Positions 50,683 to 59,432 of a stretch of DNA of 64,000 nt are shown here, one piece after another (position 1 is the first letter of the stretch; every line of letters begins with the position of its first letter). Origin of the DNA: Bacteroidia bacterium (GTDB lineage Bacteria > Bacteroidota > Bacteroidia > Bacteroidales > F082). Location: contig JAJTAY010000022.1 in NCBI GenBank assembly GCA_021287165.1, positions 62,001 to 126,000 of the forward strand, in the 5' to 3' direction. Position numbers and translations under genes: made by a program. Below the pieces are notes generated by a model. It ran no database searches and was not told the DNA's origin. It saw nothing but the letters and a program-made list of their open reading frames with translations.

Positions 50683-51942
50683 ATGCGCGAGGAAAGAAAT
50701 ATATTTCGCAATATCGACTGGATAACCGTTGGCATCTGCTTCGCACTCATGTTTATTGGCTGGATCAGTATTTATGCGGCCGTTTATGATGAAGAGCATC
50801 ACAGCATTTTCGACCTGTCGCAACGCTACGGCAAGCAATTGCTCTGGATTACGCTTGCGGTGGTGCTGGCACTCTTTGTTATGCTCACCGACCCTAAATT
50901 CTTCAACGCTTTTGCTCTTCCAATCTATTTGGCAACTATCTTATTGCTTATCATGGTGTTGCTGTTTGGCACCACCATCAGCGGCAGCAAAAGCTGGTTT
51001 CAGATCGGCGACTTCAGGCTTCAGCCGGCCGAGTTTGCCAAATTCAGCACAGCACTGGCACTTGCTTCGCTGCTTGGAAGAATTGATACCAGCCTTGAGC
51101 AGACAAAGACCAGAATCCTTGCTTTTTCAATTATCGCTCTGCCCGCACTGCTTATTTTGCTGCAGTACGATACCGGATCGGCCATAGTGTTTGGTGCTTT
51201 CATGCTGGTGTTGTACCGCGAGGGACTGCCTGGCTGGCCCTTGCTGCTCGCCATGGCGGCGGGAGTGCTGTTTCTGATAACGCTCTACACTTCACAAACA
51301 GCCGTGCTGATTGGTCTTATTGCCTTGTTTGCCATCTCGCTTTTCTTTGTCCGGCGTGATCTTCAGAATATCCTCACGCTTTTGGGCATCCTCGCAGCAG
51401 CCGTGCTTTTTGTGCTCAGCGTTGAGTTTGTGTTCGACAATGTGCTCGAGCCGCACCAGCGCACACGTATCAATGTGCTCATTGGGCTGGAAGAAGACCT
51501 TCGCGGGGCCGGCTACAACGTTCATCAGTCGAAAATAGCCATTGGATCAGGTGGTTTTTTTGGCAAAGGATTTCTTCAGGGCACCCAAACCAAGTTCAAC
51601 TTCGTGCCTGAACAAAGCACCGATTTTATCTTCTGCACAGTGGGCGAGGAATGGGGCTTCGTGGGTTCGCTGGTTCTTATTGGTCTCTATCTGGCGCTTT
51701 TTATCCGTCTGATTGAAATGGCCGAACGCCAGCGCTCCGTTTTTGCCCGCGTGTATGGTTATGCCGTGCTTGGTATCGTGTTTTTCCATTTCATGGTCAA
51801 TATCGGCATGACCATAGGGCTGATGCCCGTTATCGGCATTCCTCTTCCTTTCGTAAGTTACGGAGGATCAAGCTTGTGGGCGTTTACCTTAATGCTTTTT
51901 GTATTCATTAAACAGGACGCCAACCGACTCAACCTGCTCTGA
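50683..51942 (+). CDS. rodA: Rod-shape SEDS glycosyltransferase RodA
   Basis: 419 residues with about ten membrane spans. SEDS landmarks: GSKSWFQIGDFRLQPAEFAK (Trp/Gln/Pro/Glu of the family), ILLQYDTGSAIVF (Asp of the active site near D-x-G-S), NFVPEQSTDFIFCTVGEEWGFVGS and IPLPFVSYGGSS at the end. It polymerises lipid II for cell elongation with PBP2. The roughly 200 bases after it carry no feature I can name until the next gene. Confidence 0.95.
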   Translation: MREERNIFRNIDWITVGICFALMFIGWISIYAAVYDEEHHSIFDLSQRYGKQLLWITLAVVLALFVMLTDPKFFNAFALPIYLATILLLIMVLLFGTTISGSKSWFQIGDFRLQPAEFAKFSTALALASLLGRIDTSLEQTKTRILAFSIIALPALLILLQYDTGSAIVFGAFMLVLYREGLPGWPLLLAMAAGVLFLITLYTSQTAVLIGLIALFAISLFFVRRDLQNILTLLGILAAAVLFVLSVEFVFDNVLEPHQRTRINVLIGLEEDLRGAGYNVHQSKIAIGSGGFFGKGFLQGTQTKFNFVPEQSTDFIFCTVGEEWGFVGSLVLIGLYLALFIRLIEMAERQRSVFARVYGYAVLGIVFFHFMVNIGMTIGLMPVIGIPLPFVSYGGSSLWAFTLMLFVFIKQDANRLNLL

Positions 51943-52139
51943 TCCCCGCTTTGTCCAATCTGTCCCAGTGCTGACAAATCTGTCCGGTATTGTTGTCATG
52001 CTGTGCGTTTACGAACACATACTGTATCGTTCCGCAAACGATTACTAAAATCCAAGTATATTATAAACGGCTTTATATCAGTATTATAATATTTATGGCA
52101 CGATAATTGTGATTTGTTTAGCGTCTAACAATTATAACT

Positions 52140-52448
52140 ATGAAAACAATGTTAACACTCGCAATGATTTTCGTAATGCTTTCGGGTAATCTGAGTGCAG
52201 GTGAGCACAACACCGGGCTCAACCCTTCGGCCGCTACTGTGTCGTACAAATCAACAGGCTATACTATTGAAGCGCTAACTGAACGTCCTGCCGAAGAAGC
52301 TGAGATCAATGATATTCCTTTCAATACCATTAAGATTGCCGAGCAGGCCGGTTACGACCTTCGCAATATGCTTCCCAAAGAGGAGGATATTAACGACATT
52401 CCTTTCAATACGGCCGAGATAGCCCGCGCTCACAAGAAACTACGTTGA
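52140..52448 (+). CDS. Small exported protein with twin INDIPFNT motifs
   Basis: 102 residues. Signal peptide MLTLAMIFVMLSGNLSAG region. In the mature part the segment EEAEINDIPFNTIKIAEQA (about 58-76) recurs as KEEDINDIPFNTAEIARAH (about 80-98); the eight-residue core is identical. No known domain. It is preceded by an AT-rich stretch and followed by a good terminator, so it forms a single unit, likely well expressed. Similar short PFNT-type repeats occur in other proteins of the phylum, as I recall, but no role is known. Confidence 0.75.
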   Translation: MKTMLTLAMIFVMLSGNLSAGEHNTGLNPSAATVSYKSTGYTIEALTERPAEEAEINDIPFNTIKIAEQAGYDLRNMLPKEEDINDIPFNTAEIARAHKKLR

Positions 52449-52491
52449 ATCTTTCCGGCATTCATGCCATTTTGTGTTGGTTAGTTGAAGT

Positions 52492-52518
52492 GGCTCCCGA
52501 ATGGGGGCCTTTTTTTTT
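52492..52518 (+). terminator. Terminator after the twin-motif protein
   Basis: GGCTCCC GAAT GGGGGCC (one G-T pair) then nine T. The remaining bases to 52712 show nothing recognisable. Confidence 0.85.
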
Positions 52519-52712
52519 GGTGGTTTGGCAGGGAGGGCGGGGATTTTATGGGAAGGCCTGAAAATGTTATGGTCGGGCAAAGTAAAAATATAACCTAAAA
52601 CTTTAGTAGAATCACAAAACCAGTATGATTACCCGGTTTGACCGTAACAATCTGGCCGGCTTGCTTTTAATCTTAAAGGTTACAGGAATTGCGAAGCGCC
52701 TTCAGATGCCCT

Positions 52713-53465
52713 TCAGGAAGTGCTTTCTGCTTTATTTTGCAGCATCATCCAGGTTTTTTCGGCTGCAAGCTGTTCGGCGCCTTTGATGGAATAGTCAGCT
52801 CCGGTGGCCATGCCGGTGCCTTCCACGCGCACTTCTACAATATACTGTTTGTTGTATCCCTCGCCGTTTTCGCCCGAAAGCACAAAATCAACGCTTTTCT
52901 TCTCTTTTTGTCCCCACTCGAGAAGCCGGCTCTTGTAGTTGGCTTCCGTATTTTGAAGGGCATCCATGTCGATATGAAGCTCAATAATGCGCTCAACAAT
53001 GATTTTTCGGGTAAAATCGAAGCCTTTATCCAAAAATATAGCGCCAATCAGGGCTTCAAAAGCATCACCGTTCACCGAGCGAAAAACGGCCTTGCCATTG
53101 CCAGGGATCACCACAAGCCGGTCAAGACCAAGCTTTTGACTGATTTTGTTGAGCTGTTGCCTGCTCACCAGCCTTGAGCGCATTTCGGTAAGAAAGCCTT
53201 CCGATTTGTAGGGAAAGCGCTTGAAAAGATAATCGGCCACCACAGCACCCAGCACGGCATCACCGAGATACTCCAGTCGCTCATTGCTGATTTTGTAGCC
53301 GTTGATCACTTGCGTGGAGGCCGACTTGTGTTTGAAGGCCAGCTCATACAAAAAAACATTTCCGGGGGTAAACCCGAAAATGTTTTTGATAGAAACCACC
53401 AGGCCGTTTTCTTTACCGTTCGAAGGCCTCAGTACGCGTGGCAACTTGAATATTGTCCAACCCAA
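52713..53465 (-). CDS. rnc: Ribonuclease III
   Basis: 250 residues counting from a TTG at 53465; no ATG is in frame before the upstream stop, and GTG at 53399 is the other choice. Catalytic domain: SNERLEYLGDAVLGAVVADYLF and GDAFEALIGAIFLDKGF. The dsRNA-binding domain is in the last 75 residues (NYKSRLLEWGQK ... GAEQLAAEKTWMML). It processes rRNA and other double-stranded RNA. Follows fabF by 46 bases in the conserved acpP-fabF-rnc order. Confidence 0.95.
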   Translation of the reverse strand: MGWTIFKLPRVLRPSNGKENGLVVSIKNIFGFTPGNVFLYELAFKHKSASTQVINGYKISNERLEYLGDAVLGAVVADYLFKRFPYKSEGFLTEMRSRLVSRQQLNKISQKLGLDRLVVIPGNGKAVFRSVNGDAFEALIGAIFLDKGFDFTRKIIVERIIELHIDMDALQNTEANYKSRLLEWGQKEKKSVDFVLSGENGEGYNKQYIVEVRVEGTGMATGADYSIKGAEQLAAEKTWMMLQNKAESTS

Positions 53466-53511
53466 AGCTAAACAAGCAGTTAGTTAGCGCCGGTAAGGTA
53501 TCCGGTCAGTA

Positions 53512-54765
53512 TCAGGGTACGAATTTCTTGAAGATAATCGAAACGTTGTGGCCGCCAAAACCAAAGGTGTTGGTCAGTGCGGCGTTCACCTGACGATGTC
53601 TGGCTTTGTGGAAAGTGAAATCGAGGGTGTTGTCGATTTCGGGATCGTCGGTGAAGTGGTTAATTGTGGGTGGCACAATGTTGTTTTGTACCGCGAGCAG
53701 GGTGGCAATCGATTCGATAACGCCGGCACCGCCCAGCAGGTGGCCCGTCATCGATTTGGTGGAGTTGATGCTGATTTTGGGCGCCAGCTCTCCAAAAAGC
53801 GAACTGATGGCCTTGCTCTCGGCAATATCGCCAAGCGGTGTTGATGTGCCGTGGGTGTTGATATGATCGATGTCGGTGAGCTGCATGCCTGCATCCTGCA
53901 ATGCGCGTTTCATGCTGAGCAGGGCTCCCAGTCCTTCGGGATGGGGCGAAGTGATGTGGTTGGCGTCGGCCGAAAGACCTGCGCCTGCCACCTCGGCATA
54001 GATTTTTGCTCCGCGTGCGCGGGCATGCTCAAGTTCTTCGAGGATGACGCCTCCGCCGCCTTCGCCAATCACAAAGCCGTCGCGGTCTTTGTCGAAAGGC
54101 CGGCTTCCGGTGGCAGGGTCATCGTTGCGGGTCGAAAGGGCATGCATGGCATTGAACCCTCCCACGCCGGCTTCGTTGATGGATGCCTCGGAACCACCGG
54201 CCACAAATGCGACGGCTTTTCCAAGGCGAATGTAGTTGAATGCGTCCACCAGGCTGTTGGCCGAGGAGGCGCAAGCCGAAACGGTGGCAAAATTGGGGCC
54301 ACGCAGGCCGTGTTTGATGCTGATATGACCGGCCGTGATGTCGGCGATCATTTTGGGGATGAAGAAGGGGTTAAAGCGCGGTGTTCCGTCGCCTTTGGCG
54401 AAAGCGCTGACCTCCTCAAAAAATGTTATCAACCCGCCAATGCCCGATGACCAGATAACGCCTACCTCGTCCCTGTCGGTATTGCCGTCGAGCAATCCCG
54501 AATCGGCCAGCGCCTCATCGGCTGCGACAATACCGAACAGGGCATAAAGGTCATATTTGCGAACTTCTTTACGGTCGAAATAGGCAAGGGGGTCGAAGTT
54601 TTTCACTTCGCAGGCAAAGCGGGATTTGAATTTGGAGGAGTCAAATCGGGTAATGTCGGCTGCGCCGTTCACTCCATTGACCAATCCCTCCCAATAGGCA
54701 GGCGCATTGTTGCCAATCGGGGTTACGGCACCAATACCGGTGACGACTACTCGTTTAAGCTCCAT
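53512..54765 (-). CDS. fabF: 3-oxoacyl-ACP synthase II
   Basis: 417 residues. Condensing-enzyme triad: Cys in TVSACASSANSL, His in NTHGTSTPLGD and His in STKSMTGHLLGGAG; C-terminus NTFGFGGHNVSIIF. It elongates acyl-ACP with malonyl-ACP. It begins 14 bases after acpP, its substrate carrier. Confidence 0.97.
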   Translation of the reverse strand: MELKRVVVTGIGAVTPIGNNAPAYWEGLVNGVNGAADITRFDSSKFKSRFACEVKNFDPLAYFDRKEVRKYDLYALFGIVAADEALADSGLLDGNTDRDEVGVIWSSGIGGLITFFEEVSAFAKGDGTPRFNPFFIPKMIADITAGHISIKHGLRGPNFATVSACASSANSLVDAFNYIRLGKAVAFVAGGSEASINEAGVGGFNAMHALSTRNDDPATGSRPFDKDRDGFVIGEGGGGVILEELEHARARGAKIYAEVAGAGLSADANHITSPHPEGLGALLSMKRALQDAGMQLTDIDHINTHGTSTPLGDIAESKAISSLFGELAPKISINSTKSMTGHLLGGAGVIESIATLLAVQNNIVPPTINHFTDDPEIDNTLDFTFHKARHRQVNAALTNTFGFGGHNVSIIFKKFVP

Positions 54766-54779
54766 ATCAAATACCTTTA

Positions 54780-55019
54780 TTATTTGCCCAGCTTTTCTTC
54801 GATAAACTTGATTGCATCACCGACAGTGCCGATTTTCTCAGCCTGATCGTCCGGAATGGCAATGTTGAACTCTTTTTCGAACTCCATGATGAGCTCAACG
54901 GTGTCGAGTGAATCGGCACCCAAATCAGCGGTGAAGCTGGCTTCGTTGGTAATCTCCGAAGGCTCAACACCAAGCTTGTCAACGATGATGGCAACAACTT
55001 TTTCTCTTACTTCTGACAT
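54780..55019 (-). CDS. acpP: Acyl carrier protein
   Basis: 79 residues from the ATG at 55019 ([20 protein letters not shown]); an ATG three codons earlier is less likely. The phosphopantetheine Ser is in [13 protein letters not shown]. Very acidic, as usual. First gene of acpP-fabF-rnc. Confidence 0.97.
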   Translation of the reverse strand: MSEVREKVVAIIVDKLGVEPSEITNEASFTADLGADSLDTVELIMEFEKEFNIAIPDDQAEKIGTVGDAIKFIEEKLGK

Positions 55020-55051
55020 AATTTTCAAAGTTTTAGGTTTAAAACTGGCTG

Positions 55052-55083
55052 CAAAAATAAGCTATTTACTTCCAAATATACAA
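55052..55083 (-). promoter_or_regulatory. Promoter of acpP-fabF-rnc
   Basis: On the minus strand TTG (55083-55081), 21-base spacer, TATTTTTG (55059-55052); the acpP ATG follows after 32 bases. Confidence 0.65.
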
Positions 55084-55133
55084 CATCTTCTCCGGCAATG
55101 ACTTTACAGTTCATAAGCGAAATCGTTTGATAT

Positions 55134-55853
55134 TCAGCTTTCGCTATATATTGTTTCTTCCTCATCTGCAGCCGGTTCGGTTTGGGCTGCGCCGATAACG
55201 ATCACTATTTCGCCCTTTATGGTTGTGTTGCCATAGTGTCCGATCAGTTCGTCCAGGGTGCCTCGCCGGGTTTCTTCGTGCAGTTTGCTCAGTTCGCGGG
55301 CCACGGCAGCCTGCCGCCCTCCGCCAAGCACTTCGGCCAGCTGGGTAAGGGTTTTCAGCAAACGATGCGGCGACTCATACAGTACCGTAGTATAGGGTGA
55401 TTCAACAAGTGAGGCAATACGCTTGAGGCGGCCTTTTTTGTGGGGAAGGAAGCCCAAAAACACAAAACGATCGGCCGGAAGTCCCGAGTTGACAAGGGCC
55501 GGAACGAAAGCGGTAGGTCCGGGCAAACATTCTACGGGCAGCTGTGCCTTGATGCATTCGCGCACCAGCAAAAACCCCGGATCGGAGATGGCCGGAGTGC
55601 CGGCATCGGTGATAAGCCCCATGGTTTCGCCAGCCAGCATTCGGCTTACGAATTGCTCCAAAACACGATGTTCGTTGTGCTGATGATAAGAGGCCATGGG
55701 TTTCGAAATGCCGTAATGCTTGAGCAACATTCCTGTTTTTCGGGTGTCTTCGGCCAGCACCAGCTGCACCTCATCGCGCAAAATGCGCAAAGCCCGCAGG
55801 GTGATGTCCTCGAGGTTTCCGATAGGCGTGGGAATAAGGTACAGCTTCGACAT
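55134..55853 (-). CDS. rsmI: 16S rRNA (cytidine-1402 2'-O)-methyltransferase, short form
   Basis: 239 residues from the ATG at 55853 (MSKLYLIPTPIGNLEDITLRA). SAM pocket: LVLAEDTRKTG, GLITDAGTPAISDPGFLLV, CLPGPTAFVPAL and LYESPHRLLKTL. The usual C-terminal domain of about 40 residues is missing and the protein stops soon after GEIVIVIG; a short acidic tail takes its place. It methylates the ribose of C1402 in the decoding centre. Eight bases after the small membrane-protein gene. Confidence 0.92.
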   Translation of the reverse strand: MSKLYLIPTPIGNLEDITLRALRILRDEVQLVLAEDTRKTGMLLKHYGISKPMASYHQHNEHRVLEQFVSRMLAGETMGLITDAGTPAISDPGFLLVRECIKAQLPVECLPGPTAFVPALVNSGLPADRFVFLGFLPHKKGRLKRIASLVESPYTTVLYESPHRLLKTLTQLAEVLGGGRQAAVARELSKLHEETRRGTLDELIGHYGNTTIKGEIVIVIGAAQTEPAADEEETIYSES

Positions 55854-55861
55854 AATGTGTG

Positions 55862-55996
55862 CTATTTTTTTCCTGTCATCCTGCGCAGCCATTGCTCGAA
55901 CCGGTCGGCGCCACTGTTGACGGAGGTGTAGAACGAAAGCCAGGTGAACAGCACAACTACCACAATGGCAAAAAGAAGCATCAGCAGCTCAATCAT
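55862..55996 (-). CDS. 44-residue single-span membrane protein
   Basis: A short frame (135 bases) between the M28 peptidase and rsmI. The ATG at 55996 overlaps the peptidase stop as ATGA and the TAG stop lies eight bases before rsmI. The product starts MIELLMLLFAIVVVVLF, giving one hydrophobic span over residues 3-23, followed by a polar tail with charged end (FEQWLRRMTGKK). Initiation overlap, good start, gap-free fit between two genes and a typical membrane-protein plan are the evidence. No homologue is recognised. It could assist the peptidase or be a free small protein. Confidence 0.65.
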   Translation of the reverse strand: MIELLMLLFAIVVVVLFTWLSFYTSVNSGADRFEQWLRRMTGKK

Positions 55997-57285
55997 TCTG
56001 CAATCGGTGTTTGCCACGGAAGCTGTGGAAGGTTATCGATAAAGGTAGTTACAAGTGCAAAGAGCTGCTCGTAGCGTGTAAAGGGAAGCATTTCGGCCCT
56101 GTCGTAAATGTTATGGTAGTGTCTGTTTTCAGGTCCAAACGTGAGCAGAAAAAATGCCGGAATACCTTTCTGGTGAAATGGACAGTGGTCGCTGTTGCAC
56201 GAAGCGCCCCGTTCGCGCAGTTCGCCAAACCATTCATATTGCCCGTTGAGTTTTTTCAGATGACCGAAAGCCAGCGGGTTGGCGTTGGCGTTGAAAACAT
56301 TGAGACCCTGACTACCGGTTCCAACCATATCGAAATTTATCACAAAACGAGTTTTGGTGAGGTCGTAAGGCGGGTTTTCGACAAAGTGGCGCGAACCGAG
56401 CAGCCCTGCCTCCTCGCCCGATACCAGCAGAAAAATCATGCTGTAATAGGCTTTTTCGGGATTAGCAGCATAATATCTTGCCAGATCGAGCACTGCGGCC
56501 GTGCCGCTGGCATTGTCGCTGGCACCGGGAAAAATGGCTTCGTTGCCCATACGGCCAAGATGGTCGTAATGGGCTACAAAAACCACAAAACTATCAGGCT
56601 GAATATGCCCGCGAACCATTCCGCCCACGTTAAAGGCCGGTCGGTTTTCGAGCAATTGTGCTTTGGCTTTGACCCTCACTGACGCCGTGCCGGGTTTTAT
56701 GGCATCGGGATGCACTTTCAAGGCAACCTTTCCTGACGGCCATTGCCTTCGCGAAACATGCCACCAGATGTTATCGTCAATTTGCATCAGGGCAGGCACA
56801 CCCTTCAGGCCTGAGCGGTAGGTTTCGCCCAGTTTTTTGGGCAAAACGGGCATGATGCCCGCTAGCTGGCTGGTATCAACAATTGCATACACCGAATGGC
56901 TTTTGGTGAGCGTATCGGGCAACCACTTTAATTGATAAAGCGCATCGACACTTCCGTTGGCCGGGTTTATCACAAAGTCGCGACCGGGCTTGAGTTTTCG
57001 CCCGTCTGCCCTAAGTATCACCTTACCGGGGAAGGTGTTGATGCTGAAGGAATAGCTTTGCCTGTAGTTGTCCCACAAGGGGATAACCTCTGCCTTTGTT
57101 AATTCGCCTGCAATGAAGGCCGCAGCTTTATGGTCGCCTTCCTTGTAATAGCCCCGGCCGTGCATGGCCGGCGAAGCCAGTTCGCTTACAACCCTGTGCA
57201 CATAAGCGCGGTCCTGAGCAATGCTTTGATAAACAGTCAATAGGAGTATGGTGAGGAGCAAAGTCCTGCAAGTCGTGATTTTCAT
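55993..57285 (-). CDS. M28 family zinc metallopeptidase, exported
   Basis: 430 residues with signal peptide (cleaved near YQSIAQ). The zinc set of M28 aminopeptidases is complete: His in VAHYDHLG, bridging Asp in GASDNASGTAA, Glu-Glu in SGEEAGLLGS (catalytic and ligand), Asp in NFDMVGTG, and His in RHYHNIYDRAE. CNSDHCP near the end adds a possible disulfide. A PA-like insert lies in residues 100-200. It trims N-terminal residues from peptides in the periplasm or outside. Start overlaps the upstream gene stop (ATGA), stop overlaps the small membrane-protein start. Confidence 0.92.
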   Translation of the reverse strand: MKITTCRTLLLTILLLTVYQSIAQDRAYVHRVVSELASPAMHGRGYYKEGDHKAAAFIAGELTKAEVIPLWDNYRQSYSFSINTFPGKVILRADGRKLKPGRDFVINPANGSVDALYQLKWLPDTLTKSHSVYAIVDTSQLAGIMPVLPKKLGETYRSGLKGVPALMQIDDNIWWHVSRRQWPSGKVALKVHPDAIKPGTASVRVKAKAQLLENRPAFNVGGMVRGHIQPDSFVVFVAHYDHLGRMGNEAIFPGASDNASGTAAVLDLARYYAANPEKAYYSMIFLLVSGEEAGLLGSRHFVENPPYDLTKTRFVINFDMVGTGSQGLNVFNANANPLAFGHLKKLNGQYEWFGELRERGASCNSDHCPFHQKGIPAFFLLTFGPENRHYHNIYDRAEMLPFTRYEQLFALVTTFIDNLPQLPWQTPIAE

Positions 57286-58064
57286 ACGTGTTCGAATTTC
57301 CGGTCAATGAGTTCATGAAGCTTGTGCACCGCGGGCGAATCGGTGTCCCAGCCATGCAAAACACTTAGCTCTATCAGATAGGTTTTTGCTCCGTTGTAGC
57401 TCCTGAAGCCGTCGAGCTCATCAATGGCATGGTTATACTGCTGAAGGTTGCCCTCGAACAGTTCGTTGATAAACAGAAACTTATCGTTAATACCAATGGC
57501 TTTGCGCAGGTCGTTGATCGGGCTTTTGCCCAAACGTGCAGCGAGGCTGTTGTCGGGTTGTGCGGCCAGTTTGTCGGCAAGATGCACGGTGCTGTCCGAA
57601 AACAGGTCGGGAATGGTGTTAAGCGGTGGTCTTTTCTCTCTTGCAGGATTTTCCTGTTTTGAAACTTCCGGAGCTGCTGCCGGCTTTGGGGTTTCTGGAA
57701 TTATTGATGGGGCAGGAGGGGTTTCAAAGGTCACCACCTCGTTATGTGGCTCTGCCGGCGTTTCGATATCCTCCGGTTTTTGTACTGCCAGGGGTGCTGT
57801 TTCTTCTGGCATAGCCACCTTGATCTCCTCAGGAGCGGCCTCGGCTTGTCGGGGCTCCGCCGCCCGGGCAATCTGGTCATCGCCTGTTTCGGCCTTTAGC
57901 TGCAGAACTTCTTCATACAGCTGCAAAGCATTGATGCGCAGCAGTTCGGAATCGGCCTTGTGCAGCGGATGGGCCGACGATGCAAGGGCTTCGGCCATAT
58001 CGGCCAGTTTGCGGGCAATGCGTGCTGCCTGACCCAGGTGACCAATGTTTTTGATGGATGTCAT
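57282..58064 (-). CDS. Unknown protein with Pro/Glu-rich linker and conserved C-terminal domain
   Basis: 260 residues, no signal peptide. An N-terminal helical part (1-60) is followed by a long linker rich in Pro, Glu and Ala (about 70-145) and a compact end domain: PINDLRKAIGINDKFLFINE, LFEGNLQQYNHAIDELDGF, LHGWDTDSPAVHKLHELIDRK (parts). I recognise this last domain as common among Bacteroidota hypothetical proteins, without a function. Translationally coupled to the peptidase downstream. First gene of the hypothetical-M28-small ORF-rsmI run. Confidence 0.72.
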   Translation of the reverse strand: MTSIKNIGHLGQAARIARKLADMAEALASSAHPLHKADSELLRINALQLYEEVLQLKAETGDDQIARAAEPRQAEAAPEEIKVAMPEETAPLAVQKPEDIETPAEPHNEVVTFETPPAPSIIPETPKPAAAPEVSKQENPAREKRPPLNTIPDLFSDSTVHLADKLAAQPDNSLAARLGKSPINDLRKAIGINDKFLFINELFEGNLQQYNHAIDELDGFRSYNGAKTYLIELSVLHGWDTDSPAVHKLHELIDRKFEHV

Positions 58065-58099
58065 GTGTTTTTAAATCAAAATCCGTGAATGCGTTTGAC

Positions 58100-58107
58100 T
58101 ACTTTTG
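58100..58107 (+). promoter_or_regulatory. Promoter -7 box of thymidine kinase
   Basis: TACTTTTG, ending 40 bases before the ATG at 58148. Confidence 0.5.
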
Positions 58108-58147
58108 CGGAAACGTAAAATTAGAAACACTTAGCGAAGTTTAGGGC

Positions 58148-58732
58148 ATGTTTTTGGAAAAAGAAAATCGCGGCACGCAAAGGGCTGGCTGGATTGAAGT
58201 GATTTGTGGTTCGATGTTTTCGGGAAAAACCGAAGAACTTATCCGGCGCCTCAACAGGGCGCGCATTGCCCGCCAAAGGGCTGAGATTTTCAAGCCGCAT
58301 ATCGACAAACGCTACAGCGATGAGGATGTTGTGTCGCACGATGCCAATGCCATCCGCTCCATTCCCGTGGAAAGCGCCTCACAGATTTTGTTTTATGCCG
58401 CCGATTGCGATGTGATTGGTATTGATGAAGGGCAGTTTTTCGACAGCGAACTGGTAAGCGTCTGCAATCAGCTGGCCGATCAGGGTATCAGGGTTATTGT
58501 GGCGGGTTTGGATATGGATTTTCAGGGCAATCCCTTTGGTCCTATTCCTTCGCTTATGTCTGTGGCAGAGTATGTTACTAAGGTTCATGCCATTTGTATG
58601 CGCTGCGGCAATCTGGCACATTACTCACATCGTAAGGTTGAAGGCGACAAGCTGGTCATGCTCGGCGAAACCGAGAGCTATGAACCTTTGTGCCGTGCCT
58701 GTTTTAATGCAGCCCGCAGCGGCAAGGGTTGA
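58148..58732 (+). CDS. tdk: Thymidine kinase (type II)
   Basis: 194 residues. P-loop [16 protein letters not shown], Walker B-like [10 protein letters not shown], and [11 protein letters not shown] for base binding. The zinc site is CMRCG with CRACF near the end. It salvages thymidine to dTMP, complementing the dCMP deaminase at 19418. Own promoter; the following cyclophilin has its own too. Confidence 0.95.
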   Translation: MFLEKENRGTQRAGWIEVICGSMFSGKTEELIRRLNRARIARQRAEIFKPHIDKRYSDEDVVSHDANAIRSIPVESASQILFYAADCDVIGIDEGQFFDSELVSVCNQLADQGIRVIVAGLDMDFQGNPFGPIPSLMSVAEYVTKVHAICMRCGNLAHYSHRKVEGDKLVMLGETESYEPLCRACFNAARSGKG

Positions 58733-58757
58733 ACAGCTGTCTTTTAAGCATTTTTCT

Positions 58758-58765
58758 TAGTTTTG
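58758..58765 (+). promoter_or_regulatory. Promoter -7 box of the cyclophilin gene
   Basis: TAGTTTTG, ending 23 bases before the ATG at 58789. Confidence 0.5.
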
Positions 58766-58788
58766 CGGCTTATAAACCTCACTTTCCT

Positions 58789-59421
58789 ATGCGCAGTCTG
58801 TTAGCATTTTTCCTCATTGCGGCTACTTTGTCGGCCTTTGCCCAGCAGAAGCCCAAACCGGAAACCCTTATTCTCATCAAAACGCCTTATGGCGACATAA
58901 CGGCCAAGTTGTACAACGACACGCCAAAGCACCGCGATAATTTCATCAAATTAGTCAGGCAGGGCTGGTACGACGACTCGCCTTTTCACCGCGTAATTAA
59001 CAATTTTATGATTCAGGGCGGAGGCAATAAAAACGGACAGACCGATCCGGGCTATACCATTGATGCCGAGTTCAGGCCGCATTACATTCACAAGAAAGGC
59101 GCGCTGGCTGCAGCCCGAATGGGCGATCAGGTGAACCCGGAAAAGAAATCTTCGGGTTCGCAGTTCTACATCGTTCAGGGTCAGCGTTTCGACGAAGCAA
59201 CCCTCAATGCCATGGCAGCCCGTAATGGTGTGCAATATACCCCTGAGCAGCGACGCCAGTACACCACCATCGGTGGTACACCCCACCTCGACGGTGCATA
59301 CACGGTGTTCGGCGAGGTAATTGACGGTATGGACGTTATAGACAAAATTGCGGCCGTAAAAACCGGCCCCGGCGATCGTCCGCTTACCGATGTGAAGATG
59401 AAAATTGTGATTCTCGAATAA
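58789..59421 (+). CDS. Exported peptidyl-prolyl isomerase (cyclophilin type)
   Basis: 210 residues from the ATG at 58789, which gives a signal peptide (LLAFFLIAATLSAFAQ). Cyclophilin landmarks: FHRVINNFMIQGGG with catalytic Arg, SSGSQFYIVQGQ, and DGAYTVFGEVIDGMDVIDKI. It speeds proline isomerisation of periplasmic proteins. An insert of about 25 residues between QGQRFDEATLN and YTTIGGTPHLDG is longer than in the minimal E. coli enzyme. pheS begins 11 bases after the stop. Confidence 0.93.
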   Translation: MRSLLAFFLIAATLSAFAQQKPKPETLILIKTPYGDITAKLYNDTPKHRDNFIKLVRQGWYDDSPFHRVINNFMIQGGGNKNGQTDPGYTIDAEFRPHYIHKKGALAAARMGDQVNPEKKSSGSQFYIVQGQRFDEATLNAMAARNGVQYTPEQRRQYTTIGGTPHLDGAYTVFGEVIDGMDVIDKIAAVKTGPGDRPLTDVKMKIVILE

Positions 59422-59432
59422 GCCTCAACCCG

